DNA of 64,000 nucleotides from Stenotrophomonas sp. SAM-B (GCF_013387485.1 NZ_JABBXB010000001.1:764001-828000); one strand, 5' to 3'; shown: positions 33,073 to 44,565, counted from the stretch's first letter. Numbers and translations are program-made. The notes: generated by a model not told the origin, from the letters alone.

Positions 33073-33837
33073 ATGCCCACTACCTTTCATCGCGTCGGCA
33101 CCGGCGCACATCCCGTGCTGGTGCTGCACGGCTGGTTCGGCGACGCGCACGCCTTCGAACCGATCGAGCCGTGGCTGTCCGGTGGAATCTTCAGCTACGT
33201 CTTCATGGACTGTCGCGGCTACGGTGGCATGCGCGCCGCACGCGGTGATTACACGATCGACGAGATCGCCAACGATGCGCTGACCCTGGCCGACACGCTG
33301 GGCATCGAGACCTTCAGCCTGATCGGTCATTCGATGGGCGGCATGGCCATCGAGCGGATCGCGGTCCTCGCCCCGGATCGCGTGCGCGCGCTGGTGGCCG
33401 TCGCGCCCGTGCCCTGTGGTGGCATTGCCTATGATCCGCCGACGCGGCAGCTGCTTGAAGCGGCCGCGGGCAGCGCGGACATCCGCCGGGGAATCATTGA
33501 TCGCAGCACCGGCGGACGACTTCCCGCCGCGTGGCTGGACTGGAAGGCGCGGTACTCGATGGAGCACGCCTGCCCGGAGGCCTTCGCAGCCTATTTCACG
33601 GCATGGGCCGACACCGACTTCAGCACGGAGATCGTCGGCCGGCACCCGGTGAAGGTGCTGGTCGGCGAGCACGATCCGATCTTCCATCGCGCGCTGATGG
33701 AACAGACCTACCTGCGCCGCTACGCGCACGCGTCCGTGGAGGTGATCGGCAACGCAGGGCACTACCCCATGAACGAAACGCCGCTGGCACTGGTGGCCGC
33801 CATCGAGGCGTTCCTCGCGCCGTTCGGTGATCGCTGA
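33073..33837 (+). CDS. Alpha/beta fold hydrolase
   Basis: 254-residue esterase/lipase-like hydrolase. Oxyanion motif HGWFGDAHAF, nucleophile elbow GHSMGGMAIERIA (Ser), acid in VGEHDPIF and His in NAGHYPMNE complete the triad. No signal peptide, so cytoplasmic. Substrate unknown. Divergent from the AraC regulator, which may control it. Confidence 0.87.
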   Translation: MPTTFHRVGTGAHPVLVLHGWFGDAHAFEPIEPWLSGGIFSYVFMDCRGYGGMRAARGDYTIDEIANDALTLADTLGIETFSLIGHSMGGMAIERIAVLAPDRVRALVAVAPVPCGGIAYDPPTRQLLEAAAGSADIRRGIIDRSTGGRLPAAWLDWKARYSMEHACPEAFAAYFTAWADTDFSTEIVGRHPVKVLVGEHDPIFHRALMEQTYLRRYAHASVEVIGNAGHYPMNETPLALVAAIEAFLAPFGDR

Positions 33838-33860
33838 GCGGCGTCGAACGCGCGGCGGCC

Positions 33861-34508
33861 TCAGCGGCTGCCCAGGTAGCCTTCGATCTCGCTCTCGGCC
33901 AGCAGCTCACGCACCTGCGCGGCCGACGCGCGCCGCATCGGCTTCTCATCGATGGCCGACAGCGGTGGCTGGCGCAGGCCGTCGTAGGGGAGCACGGCGA
34001 TGTCGAAGGTCAGGTCCTCGGCGCTGAATACCCACACCGGTGCGTCCAGGGTGCGCTCGCGGTCCAGCCGCAGCCGCCGCGTGCGCGATTCGGCCGGAAT
34101 GGCGTGTTCCTCGAGATGGCGCTGCACCGCATCGGCGTCATCGCTGTGCACCTGCAGCTGCACGGGGCTGTTGGCGTCGGCGGTGCCATCGAGCACCGGG
34201 CCGCACAGCCGCGGCGAGAAGGCCTGCAGAAAGTCCATCGCACGCAGGGCCGCTTCACGGCGCAGGCGCAGCTGCGCGCCATGGTCGGCACCGGCAAACA
34301 GCCGCTGGTACTCGCGCAGCGCGTCTTCGATCTCGGTGTTGCGGGGCAGGGAGGCATCGTCGTGGATGCCGAGCCGGGTGGCGGCCTTGAGCTTGGCCTG
34401 GTGGTAGTCGCGGATGCCGCCCTCGGCCATCAGGCGGGCGGCCTCGTGCGCCAGCTGGTGGCGGCGCTCCCGGGTCTGCGTGGCTGCATGCTGGCGGGCT
34501 CGATGCAT
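33861..34508 (-). CDS. Conserved protein of unknown function
   Basis: 215 residues, ATG 34508. A basic N-terminus (MHRARQHAATQTRERRHQ) precedes LMAEGGIRDYHQAKLKAATRLGI, DDALREYQRLF-like helices (EIEDALREYQRLF), LRAMDFLQAFSPRLCGPVLDG, VQLQVHSDDADAVQRHLEE and VWVFSAEDLTFDIAVLPYDG. The VLDGTADANSPV...LTFDIAVL arrangement is reminiscent of a nucleotidyltransferase-like fold, but this is only an impression. No signal peptide. It sits between the hydrolase (convergent) and a SMAG pair. Confidence 0.7.
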   Translation of the reverse strand: MHRARQHAATQTRERRHQLAHEAARLMAEGGIRDYHQAKLKAATRLGIHDDASLPRNTEIEDALREYQRLFAGADHGAQLRLRREAALRAMDFLQAFSPRLCGPVLDGTADANSPVQLQVHSDDADAVQRHLEEHAIPAESRTRRLRLDRERTLDAPVWVFSAEDLTFDIAVLPYDGLRQPPLSAIDEKPMRRASAAQVRELLAESEIEGYLGSR

Positions 34509-34564
34509 GACCGGAACTCCTTGGCGACCTGCACGGCAATGTACACCGGCGATGTGACAGGCGG

Positions 34565-34589
34565 GTAGAGCCACGCCATGCGTGGCTGT
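34565..34589. repeat. SMAG/REP palindrome, CCACGCCATGCGTGG core
   Basis: GTAGAGCCACGCC-ATG-CGTGG and CTGTG. First of a pair with a different core from its partner. Confidence 0.8.
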
Positions 34590-34610
34590 GCCTGCGATCA
34601 GGGATGCGTG

Positions 34611-34634
34611 CAGCCACCCATGGGGTGGCTCTAC
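34611..34634. repeat. SMAG/REP palindrome, CCACCCATGGGGTGG core
   Basis: CAGCCACCCATGGGGTGGCT followed by CTAC, in the opposite orientation to the copy at 34565. Cores differ, so the two cannot pair along their full length. Confidence 0.8.
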
Positions 34635-34675
34635 CGGGGCGGTGGGGCGGACGATACGCAGGAGGGGGGGCGAAC

Positions 34676-34702
34676 AAAAAAAGGCCGGGCAGTGCCCGGC
34701 CT
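34676..34702 (-). terminator. Terminator of mrcA
   Basis: On the minus strand AGGCCGGGC-ACT-GCCCGGCC is followed by a run of seven T. Confidence 0.9.
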
Positions 34703-34741
34703 GTGTTCCATCGCGGCGCCGGGCGTACCCGGCGCACGCGG

Positions 34742-37174
34742 TCAGAAGATATCGAACGCGGCGTCGTCGGCCTGCGGGGTGTGGCTGTTGAAGTCGTACT
34801 CCTCCAGCTTCTCCATGTCCTCCACCTTGACCCACTCGGTCGCGCCGTTGAGCGTGGCCTGGACCATGCCCGACGGCGGCTCGTTCTGCGCGATCGGGGT
34901 GTCCTTCAGCGCGACGCGCATGTACTCGATCCAGATCGGCAGGGCGGCGCGGCCGCCATACTCGCGGTAGCCGAGCGAGCGGAAGTCGTCGCGGCCCACC
35001 CACACGGTGGTCGCGTACGGGCCACCGAAACCGGAGAACCAGGCATCGCGGTGATCGTTGGTCGAGCCGGTCTTGCCGCCCACGTCTTCGCGGCCGAGCA
35101 CCTTGGCCGCCGTACCGGTACCGCGCTGGACCACGTCGCGCATCATCGAGTTGAGCTGGTACGCCGTGCGGGCATCGATCGCGCGCGGGGCGACCTTGGC
35201 GTCCGGGTTGACCGGGGCCGGGGCTTCTTCCACGGCGGCCGTGGCGGCGGCCTGCTGCGGCTTGGCCGGTGCGGCGTTGGCCGCGGGCGCGGAGCCGAAG
35301 TTGAAGCCGTCCACGACCTGGCTGACCGGCATGCCGCTGGTGCCGGCGCAATCGCGGCAGGCGATGGCCGGGTTTTCCTTGAACACTTCCACGCCATCGC
35401 GGTCGGTGACCCGGTCGATCAGCCAGGTGTCCACGCGCGAGCCGCCGTTGGCGAACACGGCATAGCCGCGCGCCACCGAGAGCGGGGTCAGCGAGGCGGT
35501 GCCCAGCGACATCGACAGGTTCGGCGGCAGCTCGGCCTCGGCGAAGCCGAACTCGCTGATGTACTTGCGCGCGTAATCCACGCCCATGCCATCGAGCAGG
35601 CGCACCGAGACCAGGTTGCGCGACTGCACCAGCGCTTCACGCAGGCGCATCGGGCCACGGAAGCCGCCGCCGTCGTTCTGCGGCGACCAGGTCTTGCCGC
35701 GGCGGTCGCGGAACACGACCGGGGCGTCGAGCACGATGGAGGCCGGGTTGAAGCCCTTGTCGAAGGCGGCCGCATAGATGAACGGCTTGAAGCTCGAGCC
35801 CGGCTGGCGGCGGGCCTGGGTGGCACGGTTGAACTTGTTGCCGGAGAAGCTGAAGCCGCCGACCAGCGCCCTCAATGCGCCGTTTTCCGCGTCCAGCGAA
35901 ACCAGAGCGGCCTGGCCGCGCGGGATCTGGTCGAGCAGCCACTCGCCCTCCTTCTCGCCGGCCCGCACGCGCACGATATCGCCGCGGGTCACCAGCTTGG
36001 CCGGGGTCTTGTTGGTCCAGCGGGCGGCGCTGGCGGGCAGCACCACTTCGCTGCGGTTGCCCAGCACCACGGTCGCGCTGCCATCGGCGGCGGTCGCAGC
36101 CACGATCGCCGGCAGCAGGCCGGTCTGTGCGGGAATGCCGGACAGCTTGGTGGCCAGCGCGGCGGCATCGGCGTCGGCCGGGACCTCCACGTGCTGCTCC
36201 ACGCCGTGCCAGCCGTGGCGGTGGTCGTAGGCCAGCAGGCCATCGCGCACCGACAGGTTGGCCGCGGTCTGCAGCTCGGCGTTGATCGTGGTGGTCACGT
36301 GGTAGCCCTTGTTGACCACGTCGCCGCCGAAGCGGGCGATCATTTCCTGGCGGACCAGTTCGGCCACGTAGGGGGCTTCCACCTGCAGCGGCGGCTCATG
36401 TGCGGTGGCGTGCATCGGCACGGCCTTGGCCGCGTCGGCCTCGGCCTGGGAGATGAAGCCCAGGCTGGCCATGCGCTGCAGCACATAGTAGTCGCGGCGC
36501 TCGCGGGCGCGCTCGGGGTTGCTGATCGGGTTGCCGGAGGAGGGGAACTTGGGGATGCCGGCCAGCGAGGCCATCTCGTCGAGGTCCAGCTCGCCCAGCT
36601 TCTTGCCGTAATAGAACTCGGCCGCGGCGGCCACGCCATAGGCGCGGTTGCCGAAGAAGCTCTTGTTGAGGTACAGCTCGAAGATCTCGTCCTTGCTCAG
36701 CTCGCTCTCGATCTTGCGCGCCAGCAGGATCTCGGCCAGCTTGCGGGTGTAGCTGTACTCCGAGCTCAGGAAGAACTGGCGGGCGACCTGCTGGGTGATG
36801 GTCGAACCGCCGGGCACGCGCTTGTCGTTGGTGGTGGCCAGCAGCCAGACCGCGCGGCCGATGCCCTTGTAGTCCACGCCGCCGTGCTCGTAGAAGCGCG
36901 CGTCCTCGGTGGCCAGGAAGGCCTGCTTGAGGCGCTCGGGGACGTCCTTCATGGTGATGGGAGTGCGCCGGGTCTCGCCGAACACCGCCATCAGCTTGCC
37001 ATCGCTGGCATAGACGTACATGGGCTCCTGCATCTCCACGTCGCGCAGGGTCTGCACGTCCGGGAGCTTGGAGGAGACGGCGTAGTACAGGCCACCGGCA
37101 ACCGCGGCGCCGATCAATGCCAGGACCAGGAACGCGACCAGCATCCAGCGCAGCCAACGGCGAAGACGTGTCAT
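34742..37174 (-). CDS. mrcA: Penicillin-binding protein 1A
   Basis: Bifunctional class-A PBP of 810 residues that polymerises and crosslinks peptidoglycan. N-terminal membrane anchor ([20 protein letters not shown]), GT51 transglycosylase ([49 protein letters not shown]), an OB-like insert, then the transpeptidase: PGSSFKPF (active Ser), SRN in [10 protein letters not shown] and KTG in [10 protein letters not shown]. The start lies 224 bp from the pilM GTG. A minus-strand -10 TATACT (37212-37217) lies upstream. The mrcA/pilM divergent pair is conserved in related genomes. Confidence 0.95.
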   Translation of the reverse strand: MTRLRRWLRWMLVAFLVLALIGAAVAGGLYYAVSSKLPDVQTLRDVEMQEPMYVYASDGKLMAVFGETRRTPITMKDVPERLKQAFLATEDARFYEHGGVDYKGIGRAVWLLATTNDKRVPGGSTITQQVARQFFLSSEYSYTRKLAEILLARKIESELSKDEIFELYLNKSFFGNRAYGVAAAAEFYYGKKLGELDLDEMASLAGIPKFPSSGNPISNPERARERRDYYVLQRMASLGFISQAEADAAKAVPMHATAHEPPLQVEAPYVAELVRQEMIARFGGDVVNKGYHVTTTINAELQTAANLSVRDGLLAYDHRHGWHGVEQHVEVPADADAAALATKLSGIPAQTGLLPAIVAATAADGSATVVLGNRSEVVLPASAARWTNKTPAKLVTRGDIVRVRAGEKEGEWLLDQIPRGQAALVSLDAENGALRALVGGFSFSGNKFNRATQARRQPGSSFKPFIYAAAFDKGFNPASIVLDAPVVFRDRRGKTWSPQNDGGGFRGPMRLREALVQSRNLVSVRLLDGMGVDYARKYISEFGFAEAELPPNLSMSLGTASLTPLSVARGYAVFANGGSRVDTWLIDRVTDRDGVEVFKENPAIACRDCAGTSGMPVSQVVDGFNFGSAPAANAAPAKPQQAAATAAVEEAPAPVNPDAKVAPRAIDARTAYQLNSMMRDVVQRGTGTAAKVLGREDVGGKTGSTNDHRDAWFSGFGGPYATTVWVGRDDFRSLGYREYGGRAALPIWIEYMRVALKDTPIAQNEPPSGMVQATLNGATEWVKVEDMEKLEEYDFNSHTPQADDAAFDIF

Positions 37175-37284
37175 CAGTGACAGATTCCGATTGCGAATTT
37201 CGTGGTCGCAGAGTATAGATTACGCAAGGGAACGGCTGGGGTTGTTCCTGGGGAGAGCAGTCGATCACCGTCTGGGGACGCGTG

Positions 37285-37306
37285 AAACGAGCACTGGTGC
37301 TCGTTT
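37285..37306. promoter_or_regulatory. 22-bp palindrome between mrcA and pilM
   Basis: Arms AAACGAGCAC and GTGCTCGTTT, perfect, with a TG spacer. It ends 6 bp before a TTGACG (37313-37318) that could serve as a pilM -35. Could be an operator or a bidirectional hairpin. Confidence 0.55.
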
Positions 37307-37316
37307 TACAGCTTGA

Positions 37317-38455
<1,139 letters not shown>

Positions 38456-38456
<1 letters not shown>

Positions 38457-39262
38457 TGGCGCGCATCAATTTATTGCCCTGGCGCGCCGAGCGGCGCAAG
38501 CAACGCCAGCGCGACTTCTACGCCATGCTCGGTGCGGCCGCCATCGGCGGCCTGCTGCTGTCGCTGTTGATCTGGTTCTACTACGACCGCCAGGTCAGCG
38601 GACAGGGCGATCGCAACACCTTCCTGCAGGCCGAGATCGACAAGGTCAAGGAGCAGAACAAGGAGATCGAGCGCCTGGACCGCCAGAAGGATCGCCTGCT
38701 GGCGCGCAAGGCCGTGATCGAGGAACTGCAGGCCAAGCGCTCGCAGATGGTGCATCTGTTCGATGCGCTGGTGCGGACGATCCCCGACGGGGTGGTGCTG
38801 ACCACGCTCAAGCAGGAGGGCGACGTGCTGACCCTGGAAGGTCGCACCCAGTCCAATGCGCGCGTCAGTGCCTACATGCGCAACCTGGAAAGCTCGGGCT
38901 GGATGACCAACCCGGAGCTGTCGATCATCGAAGCCAAGGCGCCGGACAAGGAAAAAACGTCCACTGCGACCGGCCCATTGCTGGACATCAAGTCCTTGCC
39001 GTACATGTTCGTGGTGAAGGTAAACCTGCCGGCGCAGAGCGACGCGGTCGCCGCCGATGGGAGCGTGATCGAGCCAGCCGCCGATCCCGCACCGCCGGGT
39101 ACGCCCCCGGTGGCGCCGGTTGTCCCGCTGTCGCCGGCACCGTCGCCGGCCCCACCGGCCTCGCCCGACGCCGCCGATCCGGCCAAGCCCGCAGCCAGCC
39201 GGATCGTGCCGCCTGCATCTCCGCCGGCTCCTGCCAACGGGCAGGAGGGGAGCCAGCAATGA
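38456..39262 (+). CDS. pilN: Type IV pilus assembly protein PilN
   Basis: 268 residues. Short cytoplasmic N-terminus with the PilM-binding motif MARINLLPWRAERRKQRQ, one membrane helix (MLGAAAIGGLLLSLLIWFYY), a coiled coil and a periplasmic ferredoxin-like domain. The C-terminal tail is a long Pro/Ala-rich stretch (after about residue 205), longer than in most PilN proteins. Overlaps pilO by ATGA. Confidence 0.93.
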
Positions 39263-39933
39263 GCCAGAAGATCAATCTCAAAGAGCTGGACTTCAACAAC
39301 ATCGGCAACTGGCCGCAGCAGGCCAAGGTCGTGTTCTGCGTGCTGCTGGCGCTGTTCATCATGATCATGGCTTGGTTCCTGCTGATCAGCGGCAAGCGCG
39401 ATGAGCTTTCGTCGCTGGTGAGCAAGGAAACCGAGCTGCGCGCCGAGTTCGAAAAGGAACAAGGTCGTGCGGTCAACCTGGAACCGCTCAAGCAGCAGCT
39501 GACCCAGATGGAGCAGGTGCTGCAGCAGATGCTGCGCCAGCTGCCCAGCAAGACCGAGATGCCGGACCTGATCATCGACATCTCGCAGACCGCGTTGTCC
39601 AGCGGCCTGTCCAACGAGCTGTTCCAGCCTGGTGCGGAGCAGCCCAAGGAGTTCTACGCCGAGAAGCCGATCGCCCTGCGCATGGTGGGCAGTTACCACC
39701 AGTTTGGTGCGTTCGTCAGTGGCGTCGCCTCGCTGCCGCGCGTGGTCATCCTGACCATGCACGACATCAACCTGAAGCCTAAGGATCCCAAGACCGGCAT
39801 CACCGCCCGCAGCGGTGCGCTGGAGTTGTCCGGAACGGTCAAGACGTACCGTTACCTGGACGACGTGGAGATGGAGGCCCAGGAGAAGGCTGCCGCCGAG
39901 CAGGAAAAGGCCGCCAAGGGAGGTCGGAAATGA
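39259..39933 (+). CDS. pilO: Type IV pilus assembly protein PilO
   Basis: 224-residue inner-membrane protein: cytoplasmic tail, one transmembrane helix (VVFCVLLALFIMIMAWFLL), a coiled coil (LSSLVSKETELRAEFEKEQ) and a periplasmic domain. Forms a heterodimer with PilN in the alignment complex. ATG 39259 overlaps the pilN stop; the ORF extending upstream to 38449 is a shadow of pilN. Ends with an acidic/basic tail and overlaps pilP by 4 bp. Confidence 0.94.
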   Translation: MSQKINLKELDFNNIGNWPQQAKVVFCVLLALFIMIMAWFLLISGKRDELSSLVSKETELRAEFEKEQGRAVNLEPLKQQLTQMEQVLQQMLRQLPSKTEMPDLIIDISQTALSSGLSNELFQPGAEQPKEFYAEKPIALRMVGSYHQFGAFVSGVASLPRVVILTMHDINLKPKDPKTGITARSGALELSGTVKTYRYLDDVEMEAQEKAAAEQEKAAKGGRK

Positions 39934-40466
39934 GCCGCCTGACCTCGACCGCACGGGTATCCGGCCTGTTCATGGTGCTGCTGCTGGCCGGTTGCGCCCG
40001 CGGTGTGACCAGCACCCCCGGCGACGCACCGAACCTGGAAAAGTGGGTGGCCGACGTGCGTGCACGTCCGGCACCGCCGCTCGAGCCGCTGCCGGTGATG
40101 CAGCAGTTCGAGACGTTTGAATATTCCGCGCAGGGGATGCGCGACCCGTTTACCGACGCCTGGACCAATCCGCAAGGGGGATCGGGGCTGCGTCCGGATC
40201 CGAACCGCCGCAAGGAGCCGCTGGAGGATTTCCCGCTGGACAGCCTGGACATGGTGGGTTCGATCGGCCGTGGGGGCGGACTCGTCGTGCTGGTGATGGC
40301 GCCGGACAAGGTCACCTATCGGGTGCGTCCGGGCGTCTATCTGGGGCAGAGCGACGGGCGGGTGACCGGGGTCTTCGAGGACCGGATTGAGCTGATTGAA
40401 CTGGTGCCGGATGGCGCGGGTGGCTGGCTGGAACGGCCGGCAACGCTCGCGCTTGAAGATCAATGA
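39930..40466 (+). CDS. pilP: Type IV pilus lipoprotein PilP
   Basis: 178 residues with lipobox LLLAGCARG, followed by the PilP linker and beta-sandwich domain (FEYSAQGMRDPFTDAW, LDSLDMVGSIGRGGGLVVLV, GVYLGQSDGRV). It connects PilN/PilO in the inner membrane to the secretin PilQ. Overlaps both neighbours: ATGA with pilO, and a shared ATGA with a possible upstream pilQ start. Confidence 0.94.
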   Translation: MSRLTSTARVSGLFMVLLLAGCARGVTSTPGDAPNLEKWVADVRARPAPPLEPLPVMQQFETFEYSAQGMRDPFTDAWTNPQGGSGLRPDPNRRKEPLEDFPLDSLDMVGSIGRGGGLVVLVMAPDKVTYRVRPGVYLGQSDGRVTGVFEDRIELIELVPDGAGGWLERPATLALEDQ

Positions 40467-40486
40467 ATGATTATGGGGATAGCACG

Positions 40487-42475
40487 ATGACCTTTTCCAA
40501 CGCCCTGCGGCTGCGTTCCGTCCGGCGCCAGAAGTTGCTCCACCTGTGCGCGCTGGGAGTCGCGCTCATGGTGGCCAACGGCACGCTGATGGCGGCTACG
40601 CCCAGCGGCGCCGTGCCGAAACCGGTGGTCTCCACCGCCCCGGCGACCGCACCAGCCTCGCTGTCGGTGTCCAAGATCGATTTCAAGCGCGGTGACGATG
40701 GCGCCGGCCGGTTGATCCTGCAGTTCGACGGTCAGGGCGCCAGCCCGGACCTGCGCAGCCAGGGCAACAGCGTCGTCATCGACGTCGGTAACGCACGCCT
40801 GCCGGAGAACCTGCAGAAGCCGATCAACGTGACCGACTTCGCCACGCCGGTGCAGCGTATCGACGCCAAGCCGTCTGGTGGTGGCACTCAGTTGGTGCTC
40901 AGCACCAACACGGCCTTCGAGTCGCTGGCCTACCAGAGCGGCAACGAATACGTGGTCGAGATCAGCCCGCGGCAGGGCACCCCGGCGACCGGTGCGATTA
41001 CGGCTACGACCGTGAGCCAGGCGGCGGCGTCCGTCGCCCAGCGCGGCTACAGCGGCAAGCCGGTGACCTTCAACTTCCAGGATGTGCCGGTACGCACCGT
41101 GCTGCAGCTGGTCGCCGAGGAATCCAACCTCAACGTGGTCGCGTCCGACAGTGTGCAGGGCAACGTGACCCTGCGCCTGATCAACGTGCCGTGGGACCAG
41201 GCGCTGGATATCGTGCTGCGGGCCAAAGGCCTGGACAAGCGCCGCGATGGCGGCGTGATCTGGGTCGCGCCGCAACCGGAGCTGGCCAAGTTCGAGCAGG
41301 ACAAGGAAGACGCTCGCATCGCGATCGAGAACCGCGAGGATCTGGTCACCGACTACATCCAGATCAACTACCACAATGCCGCAGTGATCTTCAAAGCCCT
41401 GACCGAAGCCAAGGGCATCGGCGGCGGCAACGGGGGCAGCGGCGGCAATGGCGGTGGCAGCAACTCGCAGGAAGAAAGCGGGTTCCTGTCCTCGCGCGGC
41501 CGCATCGTGGCGGATGAGCGCACCAATACATTGATGATCAGCGACATCCCGAAGAAGATCGCGCGGATGCGTGAACTGATCAATGTGATCGATCGCCCGG
41601 TCGACCAGGTGCTGATCGAGAGCCGCATCGTAATCGCCACTGATACTTTCGCGCGCGAGCTTGGCGCAAAGTTCGGCATCAGTGGCAGCCGCGACAACGT
41701 GTACTTCAGCGGCGACCTGGGCCAGAACGGCAAGAACATCAACGATCGTGCGGACAAGGATTTCGCGTACCAGAAGGCGATCAACGACTGGGTGGCCGGT
41801 GGCCGCACCGGGTCGATCCCGGTCCGTGCGCCGTCCACGATCAACAGCGGGCTGAACTGGAACCTGCCGGTCGACGCGCTCAAGAGCCCCGGCTCGCTGG
41901 CGCTGTCGATCCTCAATGCCGGCTATCTGCTGGACGTCGAGCTGTCAGCGATGCAGGAAGAATCGCGCGGCGAAGTGATCTCCAACCCGCGCGTGGTGAC
42001 CACCAACCAGCGCGAAGCGGTGATCAAGCAGGGTAAGGAAATCGGCTACGTCACCATCAGTGGTGGCGGTGCCGGCGGCGTGGCCCAGGCCAACGTGCAG
42101 TTCAAGGAAGTGGTGTTGGAGTTGAAGGTCACCCCGACCATCACCAACGACAACCGCGTGTTCCTGAACATGGCGGTCAAGAAGGACGAAGTGGAAAGCT
42201 ACATCGTCCTCGATGGCTATGGCACCGTGCCCACCATCAACCGCCGTGAAGTGAACACTGCCGTGCTGGTCGATGATGGACAGACCGTTGTTATCGGCGG
42301 CGTGTATGAGTTCACCGACCGGAACAGCGTCAACAAGGTGCCGTTCCTGGGCGACGTGCCGTTCCTGGGCAATCTGTTCAAGAAGCGCAGCCGCAACAAG
42401 GACAAGGCCGAACTGCTGGTGTTCGTGACCCCCAAGGTGCTGCGCGTGTCCCGGAACGCCCCGGCCGTCAACTGA
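40487..42475 (+). CDS. pilQ: Type IV pilus secretin PilQ
   Basis: Outer-membrane secretin through which the pilus exits; also used for DNA uptake. 662 residues. After the signal peptide (cut near LMAATPS) come an AMIN domain (SVSKIDFKRGDDGAGRLIL), a secretin/TonB short N-terminal domain (VTFNFQDVPVRTVLQLVAE), a Gly/Asn-rich loop (GIGGGNGGSGGNGGGS) and the C-terminal secretin barrel (VISNPRVVTTNQREAVIKQG, VPFLGDVPFLGNLFKKR). ATG 40487 has GGGGATAG upstream; ATG 40463, overlapping pilP, is an alternative. A terminator follows. Confidence 0.94.
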   Translation: MTFSNALRLRSVRRQKLLHLCALGVALMVANGTLMAATPSGAVPKPVVSTAPATAPASLSVSKIDFKRGDDGAGRLILQFDGQGASPDLRSQGNSVVIDVGNARLPENLQKPINVTDFATPVQRIDAKPSGGGTQLVLSTNTAFESLAYQSGNEYVVEISPRQGTPATGAITATTVSQAAASVAQRGYSGKPVTFNFQDVPVRTVLQLVAEESNLNVVASDSVQGNVTLRLINVPWDQALDIVLRAKGLDKRRDGGVIWVAPQPELAKFEQDKEDARIAIENREDLVTDYIQINYHNAAVIFKALTEAKGIGGGNGGSGGNGGGSNSQEESGFLSSRGRIVADERTNTLMISDIPKKIARMRELINVIDRPVDQVLIESRIVIATDTFARELGAKFGISGSRDNVYFSGDLGQNGKNINDRADKDFAYQKAINDWVAGGRTGSIPVRAPSTINSGLNWNLPVDALKSPGSLALSILNAGYLLDVELSAMQEESRGEVISNPRVVTTNQREAVIKQGKEIGYVTISGGGAGGVAQANVQFKEVVLELKVTPTITNDNRVFLNMAVKKDEVESYIVLDGYGTVPTINRREVNTAVLVDDGQTVVIGGVYEFTDRNSVNKVPFLGDVPFLGNLFKKRSRNKDKAELLVFVTPKVLRVSRNAPAVN

Positions 42476-42497
42476 CGGGCGCTGTATCGCAGTGAAG

Positions 42498-42523
42498 AAA
42501 GGGCCGCCCTGTGCGGCCCTTTC
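42498..42523 (+). terminator. Terminator after pilQ
   Basis: AAAGGGCCGC and GCGGCCCTTT arms with a CCCTG loop, followed by CTGCG. Confidence 0.8.
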
Positions 42524-42604
42524 TGCGTTCAGCCAATCTTGATGTCGTAACCGCCACTGTCCTGCCATCATGGCGATGGAACCTCTGCCCACCGTGGAGG
42601 TCAC

Positions 42605-43636
42605 ATGGATGCCATGAATCTGCCGCCCCCCATGCCCGATACCCCGACGCCCGCTCCGGTGGAGCACGACCGCCTGCACGATGCCTTCCGCGCGCTGCGC
42701 GACGGCCTGTCATCCGAGATCGTCGGCCAGAGTGCGCTCGTCGAGCGCCTGCTGACCGCGCTGCTCGCCGATGGCCACCTGCTGGTGGAGGGCGCCCCCG
42801 GGCTGGCCAAGACCACCGCGATCCGCGCGCTGGCCGCCCGACTGGATGCGGATTTCTCGCGCGTGCAGTTCACCCCGGACCTGCTGCCGGCCGACCTGAC
42901 CGGCACCGAGATCTGGCGCCCGCAGGAAGGGCGGTTCGAATTCGTGCCCGGCCCGATCTTCCATCCGATCCTGCTCGCCGACGAAATCAATCGTGCGCCG
43001 GCCAAGGTGCAGTCGGCCCTGCTCGAAGCCATGGGCGAGCGCCAGGTCACGGTGGGCCGCCATACCTATCCGCTGCCCTCGCTGTTCCTGGTGATGGCCA
43101 CGCAGAATCCGATCGAGCAGGAAGGCACCTTCCCGCTGCCCGAAGCGCAGCTGGACCGTTTCCTGATGCATGTGCGGATCGGCTATCCCGATTCGGAGGC
43201 GGAAACCGAAATCCTGCGGCTGGCGCGCGAGCGCGCCCGTGAAGCGCTGTCCACCCCGGCTGCCGCGCCGGCGCGCATGCCGCTGAGCGATGTGTTCGCC
43301 GCCCGCAAGGCGGTCCTGTCGCTGCATGTCGCGCCGGCGCTGGAACGCTACCTCATCGAAATCGTGCTGGCCTCGCGCGATGCCGCGCGCTACGACCCGG
43401 CGCTGGCGCGGCGCATCGCCTGGGGCGCCAGCCCGCGTGGCTCGATCGCGCTGGAGCGCTGTGCGCGGGCGCGCGCCTGGCTGGCCGGGCGCGACTTCGT
43501 CACCCCGGAGGATGTGCGCAACGTCGCGCCCGATGTGCTGCGCCATCGCGTGCTGCCCAGCTATGAAGCCACCGCCGAAGGCTGGGATGGCGAACGCCTG
43601 GTCGCCGAGCTGCTGGCCCGCGTGCCGGCGCCCTGA
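42605..43636 (+). CDS. MoxR family AAA+ ATPase
   Basis: 343 residues. AAA_3 family: Walker A GAPGLAKTTAIRAL, Walker B LLADEINRAPAKVQSALLEAM, sensor 1 MATQNPIEQEGTFPLPEAQLDRF, and C-terminal helical lid (FVTPEDVRNVAPDVLRHR). MoxR proteins are chaperones that remodel or load cofactors on VWA-domain partners. ATG 42605 has GGAGG just upstream. First gene of a six-gene MoxR/Bat operon. Confidence 0.93.
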   Translation: MDAMNLPPPMPDTPTPAPVEHDRLHDAFRALRDGLSSEIVGQSALVERLLTALLADGHLLVEGAPGLAKTTAIRALAARLDADFSRVQFTPDLLPADLTGTEIWRPQEGRFEFVPGPIFHPILLADEINRAPAKVQSALLEAMGERQVTVGRHTYPLPSLFLVMATQNPIEQEGTFPLPEAQLDRFLMHVRIGYPDSEAETEILRLARERAREALSTPAAAPARMPLSDVFAARKAVLSLHVAPALERYLIEIVLASRDAARYDPALARRIAWGASPRGSIALERCARARAWLAGRDFVTPEDVRNVAPDVLRHRVLPSYEATAEGWDGERLVAELLARVPAP

Positions 43637-43641
43637 GCGCG

Positions 43642-44565
43642 ATGGACACCCCCGCGCAGAGCGCCACGCCGCTGGAGGGCGATGGCCTGCGGCCGAGTCT
43701 GGCCGAGCTGGTGGCGTTGCGCCGCAGTGCGCACCGCGCACCGCCGGCGCGGCGTGGCCGGCTGGGTCATGCCGGCAGTGCGCCGTCGCCCGCACGCGGA
43801 CGCGGCATGGAGTACGCCGAGTCCCGGGATTACGTGCCCGGCGATGACGCGCGGCATATCGACTGGCGTGTGACAGCCCGCACCGGACGCGCACATACCA
43901 AGCTGTTCCAGGCCGAACGCGAGCGGCTGACGCTGCTGGTCGCCGATACCGATCCGGTGCTGTATTTCGGCACCCGGGTCCGCTTCAAATCCGTACAGGC
44001 CGCGCGCGTCGGCGCGGTGGCAGCGTGGCTGGCGCAGCGCCAGGGTGACCGCCTTGCGGCCGTGCGCGGCAGCACCCAGGAACCGCCGATCGCACCGGCC
44101 GGTGGCACCCGCGGCGTGTTGCGCGTGCTCGATGCGCTGACCCGCTGGTACGCCGAACCGCCCGCCGAGGATGCCGGGCTGGACCGCGCGCTGGAGCAGG
44201 CGGCACGGCTGCTGCGCCCCGGTGCGCGCGTGGTGGTGCTGGCCGATCCGGCGCGTGCCGCCACGATCGGCAGTGCGCGCTGGGCCGCGCTGGCCATGCA
44301 CCACGAAGTGGTGGTGATGCTGCTGGTCGATCCCCTTGAACTGGCGCCCCCGGCCGACGCGCTGCCGTTTCTCTCGCAGGGCCGTCGCGTGCTGCTCGAT
44401 CTGGGCAGCACTGCGGTGCGCGAGCACTGGCGCGAGCGGTTCGTGGCGCCGCTGGAGACGCTGCAGAACAGTCTGGCCGCGCGCCGCATCCAGGTGCATG
44501 TGGTGGCCACCGACGACGCCAGCGACAGCTGGTTGAGTCCGCTGCCGACCGCGGTGGTGGCATGA
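43642..44565 (+). CDS. DUF58 domain-containing protein
   Basis: 307 residues, second gene of the Bat operon. The DUF58 signature is present: GRGMEYAESRDYVPGDDARHIDWRVTARTG, then a VWA-like fold (VVVLADPA, VLLDLGST). DUF58 proteins are regular partners of MoxR and Bat proteins. No membrane helix is clear. Overlaps the DUF4381 gene by ATGA. Confidence 0.9.
   Translation: MDTPAQSATPLEGDGLRPSLAELVALRRSAHRAPPARRGRLGHAGSAPSPARGRGMEYAESRDYVPGDDARHIDWRVTARTGRAHTKLFQAERERLTLLVADTDPVLYFGTRVRFKSVQAARVGAVAAWLAQRQGDRLAAVRGSTQEPPIAPAGGTRGVLRVLDALTRWYAEPPAEDAGLDRALEQAARLLRPGARVVVLADPARAATIGSARWAALAMHHEVVVMLLVDPLELAPPADALPFLSQGRRVLLDLGSTAVREHWRERFVAPLETLQNSLAARRIQVHVVATDDASDSWLSPLPTAVVA

Noticed and set aside
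34604..37180. 858-residue plus-strand ORF opposite mrcA
   Set aside because: Antisense shadow rich in His, Arg and Gly; PBP1A motifs are all on the minus strand.
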